DNA of 64,000 bases, taken from contig NZ_SWCM01000003.1 in assembly GCF_005116645.1 (NCBI RefSeq), positions 124,001 to 188,000 of the forward strand, read 5' to 3'. Position numbers and translations under genes: made by a program. Shown in pieces: positions 35,004-42,742 of this stretch (the first letter of the stretch is position 1; every line of letters begins with the position of its first letter). The stretch comes from Desulfopila sp. IMCC35006. GTDB lineage: Bacteria > Desulfobacterota > Desulfobulbia > Desulfobulbales > Desulfocapsaceae. The notes under the pieces are model-generated. The model had not been told where the DNA came from, searched no databases, and saw only the letters and a list, made by a program, of their open reading frames with translations.

Positions 35004-35697
35004 CGTTTCCGGTCCGACCCTGCAAAAGATGAAACAGCATATTAATGACAAAGGCAATAGTCATAAGAGTTATGCCAAGGGCGACGGACAGGACAAATTC
35101 CCCCTTATCATATTCCAGTGCCATGGCTGTCGTCATAGTCCGGGTGAATCCCTTGGCGTTCCCGCCCAGCATCATGCTGATACCCACCTCGGCTATTACT
35201 CGGCCAAAGGCAGCGATAACCGCGGCAAAAATACCGTATCGGGCCTCTTTAAGAATCACCAGGGCCATCTGGTACCGGGTGGCGCCGAGGGTAAGGGCTG
35301 TCAACCGATAACGCTTGTCAATGCGGCTGATCGCGGCAATAGTCAGGGTCATAATCACCGGAACTATCAGAATCACCTGACCGATGACCATCGCCTTCTG
35401 GGTATAGAGCAGATCAAATGACCCTAAAATACCACGCCGGGAAATAAAAGAGTAGACCAGAAGACCTATAACCACTGTCGGCAGGGCCAGCAGAGTGTTG
35501 AGAACTGTCAGCACCATCCGCTTCCCGGGAAAAACCGCATAAGCAACAAGAAAGCCTCCGGGAATACCAAGAACAGAAGCGATTAACGTAGCGGAAAAAC
35601 TCACTTTGAGCGATACCATGACGATATCAACCAGCTCCGCATCAAAAGACATAAACAACAGCAGAGCTGACCGCACACTGTCAAAAAGTAGATCCAT
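34993..35697 (-). CDS. tupB: Tungstate ABC transporter permease
   Basis: A 234-residue permease with five or six membrane helices. The cytoplasmic EAA-type loop is ALTLGATRYQMALVILKEARYG near residues 140-161. It follows the TupB/CysT pattern and overlaps the ATPase gene. It is separated from tupA by 278 bp that contain two strong hairpins, which probably reduce expression of the membrane part relative to the binding protein. Confidence 0.92.
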   Translation of the reverse strand: MDLLFDSVRSALLLFMSFDAELVDIVMVSLKVSFSATLIASVLGIPGGFLVAYAVFPGKRMVLTVLNTLLALPTVVIGLLVYSFISRRGILGSFDLLYTQKAMVIGQVILIVPVIMTLTIAAISRIDKRYRLTALTLGATRYQMALVILKEARYGIFAAVIAAFGRVIAEVGISMMLGGNAKGFTRTMTTAMALEYDKGEFVLSVALGITLMTIAFVINMLFHLLQGRTGNDAL

Positions 35698-35750
35698 CGG
35701 CTGCGTATACTCCGTAACTATTTAAAAATAACCGGGCTATGAACAACAAA

Positions 35751-35775
35751 GGAGGTCTATGCGAACATAGCCTCC
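35751..35775 (-). terminator. UUCG-capped hairpin between tupA and tupB
   Basis: On the minus strand GGAGGCTATG and CATAGACCTCC form a 10-bp stem with a single bulged A and a TTCG tetraloop, followed by TTTGTTGTTC. It lies in the tupA-tupB gap and may act as a leaky terminator or RNA-processing stop. Confidence 0.55.
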
Positions 35776-35801
35776 TACGACGTGTCTTTATAACATAAAT
35801 A

Positions 35802-35846
35802 CCTTGCAGAGTATTTGCCTTTTTTCCTGGAAAATACTCTGCAAGG
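35802..35846 (-). promoter_or_regulatory. 15-bp perfect hairpin between tupA and tupB
   Basis: CCTTGCAGAGTATTT (35802-35816) and AAATACTCTGCAAGG (35832-35846) are perfect inverted repeats with a 15-base loop. It could stabilise the 3' end of a tupA message after processing. The stem sequence vaguely resembles the ATCTTGC hairpins before dtd, so it may belong to the same repeat family. Confidence 0.5.
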
Positions 35847-35975
35847 CATATTCCCGGCGCGTAGAACATTGCCCAAAACATCCTTCAAGGAAGTAATGCC
35901 CAGCACATCCGACCGGAGAGTATTACAAGTCATCCCGGCTGTATCCCAGTCCGCCGGGATTCAGATCCTGCGAAA

Positions 35976-36869
35976 CTACATGGCATCCGGGAAGAAAAGC
36001 TGCTTGCCTTCAAGACGGTAGCCACCGATCAGCTTCTGTCCCCTCTCAGAGATGATCCAGTTGACAAACTGCATGGCCAGATCATTCTGGATCTGCGGAT
36101 ATTTTGCCGGATTGACGGGGATGATACCATAGGGGTTGGCCAGGGCATCACCACCTTCGGAGAGAATTTCGAGGTCAACCGCGGGGGTCTTGCCGTATTT
36201 ATATTTGATATAGGTACCCCGATCAGTCATGGTATACGCTTGTTTTTCTTCGGCAAAGGTAATGGTTTTGCCCATACCCTGACCAATCGACATATACCAG
36301 GCCTTGGAATTGGCGGGCATCTTGTAACTGATTTCTTTCTCTTTACCCTTATCGACTATTTTTTGCGTATGGGTGGTAAGAGCGATGCCGGATTTTTCCC
36401 AGAGAGACTGTTCTTTGGTGTGCGTACCACTATCGTCGCCACGGGAGATAAAGGGTACCTCGGCAGCGGCAATCTTCTTGAAAGCCTGCGCTCCATCGGA
36501 TATACCCTTTATCGCTGCCGGGTCGGCGGCGGGACCGATAATGACAAAATCATTGTGCATTACCGGATATCTCTTGGTACCAAAACCATCGGCGACGAAT
36601 TTATCTTCCCGGCTCTTGGCGTGGACAAAAATAACATCGACATTACCGTCTTCTCCGTCCCGTATGGCCGCACCCGTTCCTTTAGCGATGACCTTTACCT
36701 GTATGCCGGTATCTTTGGCAAACTCGGGCAAAAGCACATCAAGCAGACCTGAAGACTGGGTACTCGTCGTCGTCGACATCTTTAATACCTTCTCGGCGGA
36801 ATAGACATTTCCTGTAAACCCGCCCAGCAGAAAGAACACTCCCAACCAGATTGCCATCTTTTTCTTCAT
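35976..36869 (-). CDS. tupA: Tungstate-binding periplasmic protein
   Basis: A 297-residue substrate-binding protein with a Sec signal ending near VYSAEKVLKMS. The oxyanion loop STTTSTQSSGLLDVLLPEFA and the VIAKGTGAAIRDGEDGNVDV segment are the TupA hallmarks that separate it from molybdate ModA. PFISRGDDSGTHTKE is also typical. It is the first transporter gene, 3 bp after the regulator gene. It delivers tungstate for tungsten enzymes such as formate dehydrogenase. Confidence 0.94.
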   Translation of the reverse strand: MKKKMAIWLGVFFLLGGFTGNVYSAEKVLKMSTTTSTQSSGLLDVLLPEFAKDTGIQVKVIAKGTGAAIRDGEDGNVDVIFVHAKSREDKFVADGFGTKRYPVMHNDFVIIGPAADPAAIKGISDGAQAFKKIAAAEVPFISRGDDSGTHTKEQSLWEKSGIALTTHTQKIVDKGKEKEISYKMPANSKAWYMSIGQGMGKTITFAEEKQAYTMTDRGTYIKYKYGKTPAVDLEILSEGGDALANPYGIIPVNPAKYPQIQNDLAMQFVNWIISERGQKLIGGYRLEGKQLFFPDAM

Positions 36870-36872
36870 ATT

Positions 36873-37811
36873 TTACTCCTCATTTTTAAAATTATCGGGA
36901 AAGAGCATTTTCCCACATAACGAAACATCGTACCCTTCAAATGTACCGGCCAGCTGCCGGAAAGATTCCTCATGGAGCAGGCCGATAAAACTCTGAATTG
37001 TCCGCTCAAAAAAGCGTTCCCGCAGAATAAGCAGATCAAATCTTTCCCAGCGAAGCGGGACAAAGTCAAGCCCCAGCAGACCGGCTACAGCCCGAATGGC
37101 AGGGGCGGCGTCCGCATGACCGGAAAAGATTTCCAGCCCGGCATCCAGATGACGCGAAACCTCCTTGCCATATCCGGATATCTGCCCGGAGGAGATTTCC
37201 GATTTAGCAATTTCGTAATCGAGCAACAGCCGGGTTCCCGTGCCGAGCGGACGATTGACAATAGTCACATCTTTCCGGGATAAATCGGCCACCCCGGTGA
37301 TTCCCTTCGGATTGCCTTTCTGAACCAGCAGTCCCTGCTGTCGTCGGCTGAAATTAACAAAGACCGGCGCCTTATCAAGTTCCTGATTGGCAAAATCAAA
37401 ATTATATTCTTCATTGTCGTCCTGGAGCAGGTGGCATACTCCGATATGACAAATCCCCCGCCGCAGACTTTTCAAGCCACCCATACTGCCAAGATTGGCA
37501 AAAAACCCGACGGTACCGGGATCTTTAGCATGGAAAAGCGACAGCGTTTTTTGAAAAAGCAGATCATCGCTCCCTGCCAGGAGCAGAATACCCTCATCCG
37601 AAGAGCTGCCAAACCCAGGCTTTCGGTAGTTAAGAATATGCGTTTCCAGCCAGTCTTCAACAAGTCTTCGGGGGAAGAGCCACTTGCCGGTAATTTTCGT
37701 TGCCGGCAGCCCCTTATCATTGACGAGAGAATAGACCATCTTGTCATTGACATGCAGCAGCTTTGCCACTTCTTTGGTGGTGAGAAATTTTGCGTTCTGA
37801 ATATCAGTCAT
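36873..37811 (-). CDS. One-component regulator: excisionase-type HTH plus substrate-binding domain
   Basis: A 312-residue cytoplasmic regulator. Residues about 1-60 form a MerR/excisionase-like DNA-binding domain (FLTTKEVAKLLHVNDKMVYS, GLPATKITGKWLFPRRLVEDW). The rest is a periplasmic-binding-protein-like domain (ILLLAGSDDLLF, VNRPLGTGTRLLLDYEIA, AIRAVAGLLGLDFVPLRWERFD). ATG 37811 has AAAGG upstream and starts right at the HTH; a frame start at 37838 adds nine residues only. Because its stop is 3 bp before tupA, it most likely senses tungstate or molybdate and controls tupABC. Ligand specificity is inference. Confidence 0.88.
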   Translation of the reverse strand: MTDIQNAKFLTTKEVAKLLHVNDKMVYSLVNDKGLPATKITGKWLFPRRLVEDWLETHILNYRKPGFGSSSDEGILLLAGSDDLLFQKTLSLFHAKDPGTVGFFANLGSMGGLKSLRRGICHIGVCHLLQDDNEEYNFDFANQELDKAPVFVNFSRRQQGLLVQKGNPKGITGVADLSRKDVTIVNRPLGTGTRLLLDYEIAKSEISSGQISGYGKEVSRHLDAGLEIFSGHADAAPAIRAVAGLLGLDFVPLRWERFDLLILRERFFERTIQSFIGLLHEESFRQLAGTFEGYDVSLCGKMLFPDNFKNEE

Positions 37812-38086
37812 CGTGCCTTTTCTTCTCCTTGAATACACAGTTCTTCCGCTGCACTCAATTACTCAAACCGACAGTTTTTTTCCAGCCTTAGCCGCCACAG
37901 CCCCCCACAATAACCAAAACCAACCAATACTGACACCTGCTGCACCGCATACGCCAAGTATCGCGATTTCAACAAAAAAATCCATAATTTCAAAGAGTAG
38001 TGCAATTTTCTTGTTTTTAATACAAAGTTCAATGTACAATACTACACATATGTTCCACGACAATACACCACTGGAGAAAAATACCA

Positions 38087-39751
38087 TTGTTCGTAACTCT
38101 TGCCGAGGAGAGCAGGCATCAATCGATCCTTATCGAAATACTGCAAGCTGCACTTCAACCGAATCCATTCGACAAAAAAGCTGCGCTCATACTTGGGTCA
38201 CTGCTGTGCCTGCCGCACCTGCGATTTGGCGCAAAAAGTGCTCTGTTTATCGTAGAGCAGGATTCGGCAACCCTCGCGCTCAAAGTTGCCAAAGGATTTT
38301 CTCAACTGGAAGCCGACACCTGCAGCACAATTCGAATCGGTGACTGTCATTGCGGGCGGACTGCAGAACATGGCAAGCTTACCTTTTTCAACAGTCCCCC
38401 CCCCCTGCTGGAGGGAATCACTCTCTCACCAGCGTTGCTCGATAAATGGCCTGGCAACTATTGCATCCCTCTCATCAAAGATGGACAATCATACGGGATA
38501 CTGACTCTCTATGTGGACAGACTCCACCAACCTTCACCGGAGATAGACCAGCTCCTGGAAGCGGTGGCGCATATTCTGGCGATAATGATTGAAAACCAGC
38601 AAATGGAGCAGCAACTTATTCACCTGGTCAATGATCTCCGCAGCTCGATCGTCAGCCTGCGCGAGGAAAAAAAATTTTCCGAGTCCATTATTCAAGGGCT
38701 GCACCATGGCCTTCTCGTGGCTGGCCTTGATGGTAGAGTGAGAAAGAGCAATGCAATAGCCCAGTCTATTTTCAAGCCAATTACAGCTCATATCGACGGA
38801 CAGCTGCTGAGAGATATTGTCGGTGCGGCGGCGGCAGACCTGCTCCTGACAGTTCTTCCGACGGACTCTGACCAGTTTGATCGGGAGTTGCTCTTCACCC
38901 CTGCCAAGGAGGAAAAAAAGATTCTCGGCTTCTCTAATGTCTATCAGGAAGATGCTGCAGGCAAAAAGATCGGGGTGATCATCTCCCTGGCGGATATTTC
39001 GGAAGTAAAATATGTCCGCCGGGAAATGGAAAAGATGAATCGACTTGCAACAATTGCCGAAATTGCCTCGGCGGTGGCCCATGAAGTTCGCAATCCTCTC
39101 GCTGGCATAAAAATTATGGCCCAGTCGATTGAAGAAGAGGCAAAAGACAATAGCGTGCAACTTGAATGCGCCCAGAGAATTGCCAGACAGGTGGATCGTC
39201 TGAACATCCTGCTCAGTGATTTCTTTTCGTATGCCCGCCCGGCAGAACCAAATAAACGCCCGACCTCCCTGGAAGCCGTCATTGTCGAGACAAAACCACT
39301 GATCAACAGCCGACTCACCAAAAACCACATCGAACTGCATGTGGATATCAGCCACGAACTGCCTAATATCATTGCCGACCCGCATCAGCTCCAGCAGGTT
39401 TTTCTGAATCTTTTCTTAAATGGCATAGACGCGATCAAGCAACAGGGCCGTATTGACATCAGGGCCAGTCTGCCTGACAGCAAACAACTGTATCAATATA
39501 GAAAAAGATACCCGGCCCTGCTGCAGAACATGCCCTATGTGGTCGTTCACTTCACCGACAACGGGACAGGGATGACGCCGGCAACAGCCGAACAGGTCTT
39601 CGAACCTTTTTTTACGACAAAAACTTCCGGAGCCGGTCTCGGTCTCTCGATCGTATATCGAACCCTCAAGGAAAATGACGCCGCTATTGTACTTGAAAGC
39701 ATAGAGGGCAAAGGGACAACCTTTACCATATTTTTAAGGGCGGACAGGTAA
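38087..39751 (+). CDS. GAF-PAS sensor histidine kinase
   Basis: A 554-residue soluble kinase. A GAF-like domain occupies about 30-170 (cysteine-containing TIRIGDCHCGRTAE), followed by a coiled region, a PAS-like domain (IIQGLHHGLLVAGLDGRVRK) and a HisKA with VAHEVRNPLAGIKIMAQSIE, then a HATPase with TDNGTGMTPATAEQVFEPFF. The start is TTG 38087, supported by GGAGAAA upstream; no better ATG precedes the GAF domain. It is followed 114 bp later by a receiver-DUF4388-Roadblock gene, its likely phosphorylation partner. Confidence 0.9.
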   Translation: MFVTLAEESRHQSILIEILQAALQPNPFDKKAALILGSLLCLPHLRFGAKSALFIVEQDSATLALKVAKGFSQLEADTCSTIRIGDCHCGRTAEHGKLTFFNSPPPLLEGITLSPALLDKWPGNYCIPLIKDGQSYGILTLYVDRLHQPSPEIDQLLEAVAHILAIMIENQQMEQQLIHLVNDLRSSIVSLREEKKFSESIIQGLHHGLLVAGLDGRVRKSNAIAQSIFKPITAHIDGQLLRDIVGAAAADLLLTVLPTDSDQFDRELLFTPAKEEKKILGFSNVYQEDAAGKKIGVIISLADISEVKYVRREMEKMNRLATIAEIASAVAHEVRNPLAGIKIMAQSIEEEAKDNSVQLECAQRIARQVDRLNILLSDFFSYARPAEPNKRPTSLEAVIVETKPLINSRLTKNHIELHVDISHELPNIIADPHQLQQVFLNLFLNGIDAIKQQGRIDIRASLPDSKQLYQYRKRYPALLQNMPYVVVHFTDNGTGMTPATAEQVFEPFFTTKTSGAGLGLSIVYRTLKENDAAIVLESIEGKGTTFTIFLRADR

Positions 39752-39865
39752 ATAAATGATAGACTCCGACTCCCGGTTTTTCCTGTCTGGATACCGGATC
39801 TCAATGCAATTCTCAGCCCAACCGCACAAAACCCGGTCGGGCCTGGGAGAATAAATGGTGACAAT

Positions 39866-41104
39866 ATGAAAAGAGTACTGGTGGTTGATGACGAAGAAGA
39901 TATGCTCTGGATGCTGCAGAGAAATCTCAACAAGGGCATGGAGGATGTCGAAATTCTCGCCGCCAAGTCCGCCGAAGAAGCCCTGGCGATTCTAAGCGAC
40001 CGCCCGGCGAACCTCGTTATCACCGACATAAATATGCCGGGAATGAACGGGCTTGATCTCCTTATTGAAATAAATAACAGGTTTCCGGCAACTGGCGTTA
40101 TTATCATGACAGCCTACCCGTCAAATGCCTATGAGAACAAGGCAATGATGAGCGGCAGCCTGCGTTTTATCGAAAAACCATTTGACATCAACGATGTACG
40201 GACAATTGTCAAAGAGGCTCTCAAGGTCAACGAAGGTTTCCAGGGGACCGTCGACGGTGTCGATTTGATCGATATTGTCCAGTTCAACTCTCTCTCCAGG
40301 GCAACCGCCGCCCTGAAAGTCACCACGGGGGACCGGGAAGGAATGATTTTCTTCAAGGATGGAGCCGTTCTCCATGCCATGTGCGGCCAGGAAACCGGGG
40401 AAAGCGCTTTTTTTACCATCCTCGGCTTTAACGGAGGCTCCCTGCAGAATATCCGCGGGGTGCAGCCCCCAATCGTCAGTATCCATAAGAGCATTGAAGG
40501 CCTGCTTTTTGAGGCTGCAGTCAACAACGATGAAAAATCCGCTGCCGAAAACGGTTCTGCCGATGATGCCCCTTCATCCGACGCAGTCGCCCACCGTTCT
40601 GATGACCAACAACCGGCTACCGCAACATTAGAAGAACTGATCACCAACATTGACCTGGATACAGCTGGCGACGCGAAACCACCAGCCCGAAATGATGCCG
40701 ACAGCAGGGAGGATAGACCGACCACTTCACCTGAGGAATTTGAGATGACGGAGATTCAGAGTATACTCGCGGAATTTACCAATATTGAAGGCGTCCACAC
40801 TGCGTGCCTGATTGGCAGGGACGGTTTTTTACTGGACAGTCTCGCCCGCCCCGGCATTGACGCCGAAATGATCGCGGCCATCGCCTCCTCCGGCTTCGGT
40901 TCTGCTGAATCGATGGGCAGTCAACTTGGTCAGGGTGAGCTGCGAATTACCTTGTTCGAGTTTGAAAACGGCCCGGTCCTGTTTGCTCCGGTCGGCAAGG
41001 ACGCCATCCTGGTGATCGTCGCCGACCTTGACACCAACCTCGGGTGGATCAGGATCAGTATTAAGAAAAATTCCAAAAAAATACAGGCAGCGGCGTCGCT
41101 GTAA
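39866..41104 (+). CDS. Receiver-DUF4388-Roadblock/LC7 three-domain response regulator
   Basis: A 412-residue protein. Residues 1-125 are a receiver (RVLVVDDEED, phospho-acceptor in LVITDINMPGMNG, MTAYPS, EKPFD). Residues about 130-220 match DUF4388/PATAN (FQGTVDGVDLIDIVQFNSLS, GMIFFKDGAVLHA). A low-complexity linker rich in D, P and S runs from about 223 to 290. The C-terminal 120 residues are Roadblock/LC7 (MTEIQSILAEFTNIEGVHTA, CLIGRDGFLLDSLA). Roadblock domains bind small GTPases of the MglA type, so phosphorylation may control polarity, motility or gliding-like functions. A stand-alone Roadblock gene converges on it. Confidence 0.9.
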   Translation: MKRVLVVDDEEDMLWMLQRNLNKGMEDVEILAAKSAEEALAILSDRPANLVITDINMPGMNGLDLLIEINNRFPATGVIIMTAYPSNAYENKAMMSGSLRFIEKPFDINDVRTIVKEALKVNEGFQGTVDGVDLIDIVQFNSLSRATAALKVTTGDREGMIFFKDGAVLHAMCGQETGESAFFTILGFNGGSLQNIRGVQPPIVSIHKSIEGLLFEAAVNNDEKSAAENGSADDAPSSDAVAHRSDDQQPATATLEELITNIDLDTAGDAKPPARNDADSREDRPTTSPEEFEMTEIQSILAEFTNIEGVHTACLIGRDGFLLDSLARPGIDAEMIAAIASSGFGSAESMGSQLGQGELRITLFEFENGPVLFAPVGKDAILVIVADLDTNLGWIRISIKKNSKKIQAAASL

Positions 41105-41131
41105 GACACCTTTCATAAGCAACGATCTTCA

Positions 41132-41203
41132 ATACCCCCGTGCGGGGGTATGCGTACCTTACGGATGATTTTCTTGTAAAAAAGCAACAAAATCATCCGT
41201 AAG
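41132..41203 (+). terminator. Double hairpin between convergent Roadblock genes
   Basis: Two perfect palindromes occupy the 102-bp gap: ATACCCCC-GTGC-GGGGGTAT (41132-41151) and a 15-bp stem CTTACGGATGATTTT (41158-41172) with AAAATCATCCGTAAG (41189-41203). Each could end transcription from one direction. The U runs are weak on the plus strand. Confidence 0.65.
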
Positions 41204-41206
41204 ATA

Positions 41207-41599
41207 TTAATAGTTTTTCGCGAAATAGGTGGCAAATCCGGCAAACTGGGTCTCGTATTTTTTCATCAGCAGTCGCGCCTTGGCAAGCCATTCCTCTTTG
41301 GTTGTCATCAGGAAAATAAAAAAAGGCTGTGTGGCGTCATGGCGGATGATAAAATTATAATTGCGGGTGGTGATCAGGATATCTTCGACAATTTCATCAT
41401 CGGCCAGCAGACTTATGGCTTTGACATTGGATTTTACAATGGATGCCAGATACGCAGCCGCAACAGCGGGTTCAACATCGTCTCTCCGGCTGACTTCGGC
41501 AATGGCCATCCCGTCTTCTACGGTCACCACGGCTACAGCCAGGATTCCGGGGAGTTCTCTCGACATCTGGTCGATGAGGTTCTGCAGCAATTTAATCAT
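41207..41599 (-). CDS. Stand-alone Roadblock/LC7 protein
   Basis: A 130-residue single Roadblock/LC7 domain (ELPGILAVAVVTVEDGMAIA, LLADDEIVEDILITTRNYNF). It has about 25 extra residues after the domain (EEWLAKARLLMKKYETQFAG). It converges with the three-domain regulator at 39866-41104. The family dimerises and acts as co-GAP (MglB-like) for Ras-like GTPases; no GTPase gene is present in the window. A 10-bp palindrome CGAACGTTCG lies upstream at 41663-41672 and could be an operator. Confidence 0.88.
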   Translation of the reverse strand: MIKLLQNLIDQMSRELPGILAVAVVTVEDGMAIAEVSRRDDVEPAVAAAYLASIVKSNVKAISLLADDEIVEDILITTRNYNFIIRHDATQPFFIFLMTTKEEWLAKARLLMKKYETQFAGFATYFAKNY

Positions 41600-41760
41600 G
41601 TTTTTCCCTGTATACTTGCCAGATGGGCAATGGTGTTTTTTACAAGTGACCTATATTGTGAACGAACGTTCGCCAACTTTTTGCAGTTGACCGGCATAAG
41701 ATCGATTATATCATCTGCCTGAATCAATATGAAATAATTTCTCACGGCAGACCATTGCCA

Positions 41761-42062
41761 ACCCCGCCCAAAAGCGTTGCGGGGCTCTTTTTAGTACTCG
41801 CTTGTCGGGTATAAGTTCCTTCACGAAATAAATATCTTGCAAAGAGCGCAAGATATTGGACACTTGGTCATTAACCCCGCTCAAAAGCGTTGCGGGGCTC
41901 TTTTTAGTACTCGCTTGTCGGGTGTAAGTTCCTTCACGAAATAAATATCTTGCAAAGAGCGCAAGATATTGGACATTTGGTCATTAACCCCGCCCAGAAG
42001 CGTTGCGGGGTAAGTTCCTTCACGAAATAAATATCTTGCAAAGAGCGCAAGATATTTATTTC
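41761..42062 (+). repeat. Three tandem 113-bp repeat units before dtd
   Basis: Units begin at 41761, 41874 and 41987, an exact period of 113 bp. Each contains a CCCCGC...GCGGGG hairpin followed in units 1 and 2 by CTCTTTTTAGTACTCG, then AAGTTCCTTCACGAAA and an AATATCTTGC/GCAAGATATT hairpin. Unit 3 lacks the roughly 27-bp CTCTTTTT-to-GTCGGGTG segment and runs into TCTAAGTCACTAAGGAG, the dtd ribosome site. Unit 3 therefore has the same form as the single copy before mvhD. No protein is encoded. Confidence 0.9.
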
Positions 42063-42082
42063 TAAGTCACTAAGGAGAATAC

Positions 42083-42532
42083 ATGAGGATTGTGGTACAA
42101 AGAGTTCGTCGGGCAACTGTCACAATAGAGGGTGTGGTCCATGGTACAATTGCCCAGGGAATGGTGGTTCTGCTTGGCATTCGGCACGGCGACACAGGTA
42201 CGGACCTGCAATGGCTGGCGGAAAAAGCAGTCAATCTGCGGATATTTGCTGACCAGCAGGGGAAAATGAACAGATCGCTTGCAGACATTGATGGTGAAAT
42301 GCTTATCGTCTCACAATTCACGCTGTACGGTGATTGCCGAAAAGGCAGAAGGCCCGGATTTTCCGCAGCAGCCCCTCCGGAAATAGCCGAACCGCTGTAC
42401 CGTCAATTTATCGAAGAGGTACAAAAAATGGGGATCAGGGTTGCCACCGGTATCTTCCAGGCGGCCATGGAGGTCGACTTGATCAATGACGGTCCGGTCA
42501 CCTTATTGCTCGATTCCGAAAAACAATTTTGA
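42083..42532 (+). CDS. dtd: D-aminoacyl-tRNA deacylase
   Basis: A 149-residue cytosolic proofreading enzyme that hydrolyses D-amino acids from tRNA. It starts [17 protein letters not shown] and has the active-site [17 protein letters not shown] and the carboxy-terminal [11 protein letters not shown], the two cross-subunit motifs (SQFT and NxGPVT). Length is standard. The start has TAAGGAG upstream and lies directly after the third tandem repeat unit; a 162-bp inverted-repeat element begins 5 bp after its stop. Confidence 0.96.
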   Translation: MRIVVQRVRRATVTIEGVVHGTIAQGMVVLLGIRHGDTGTDLQWLAEKAVNLRIFADQQGKMNRSLADIDGEMLIVSQFTLYGDCRKGRRPGFSAAAPPEIAEPLYRQFIEEVQKMGIRVATGIFQAAMEVDLINDGPVTLLLDSEKQF

Positions 42533-42536
42533 TGGC

Positions 42537-42698
42537 GTCGTAAAAATTACCCAAAGGGTATAGCAATCTTCATCTGCTTCGTTGCTGCAATTTTTCTATC
42601 ATTACGACGTACTCGGGTACGTCGTAATGATAGAAAAATTTTACGCCTCGCCTATGAAGTTTTTTACTTAGCCATCTAAGGACTGGTTTTTTTACGAC
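42537..42698 (+). repeat. 162-bp inverted-repeat element with a 24-bp perfect hairpin
   Basis: Ends GTCGTAAAAA (42537-42546) and TTTTTTACGAC (42688-42698) are inverted repeats. In the centre a 24-bp perfect stem (42589-42612 with 42617-42640, core TCATTACGACGTAC) is closed by a TCGG loop. No gene is inside. TCGTAAAAA-ended palindromes recur in deltaproteobacterial genomes as MITE-like repeats; I see no clear target duplication here. Confidence 0.75.
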
Positions 42699-42742
42699 AC
42701 TATCAATTTTCATGATCATTCATTTAGCCCAAGGATTTTTCA

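Noticed and set aside
37863-38087. Possible small hydrophobic protein (40-74 residues) between the tup regulator and the GAF kinase
   Set aside because: The hydrophobic segment is suggestive, but there is no ribosome site and the region should hold the divergent promoters.
41761-42062. CRISPR array
   Set aside because: The units are long (113 bp), contiguous and nearly identical throughout, with no unique spacers and no cas genes.
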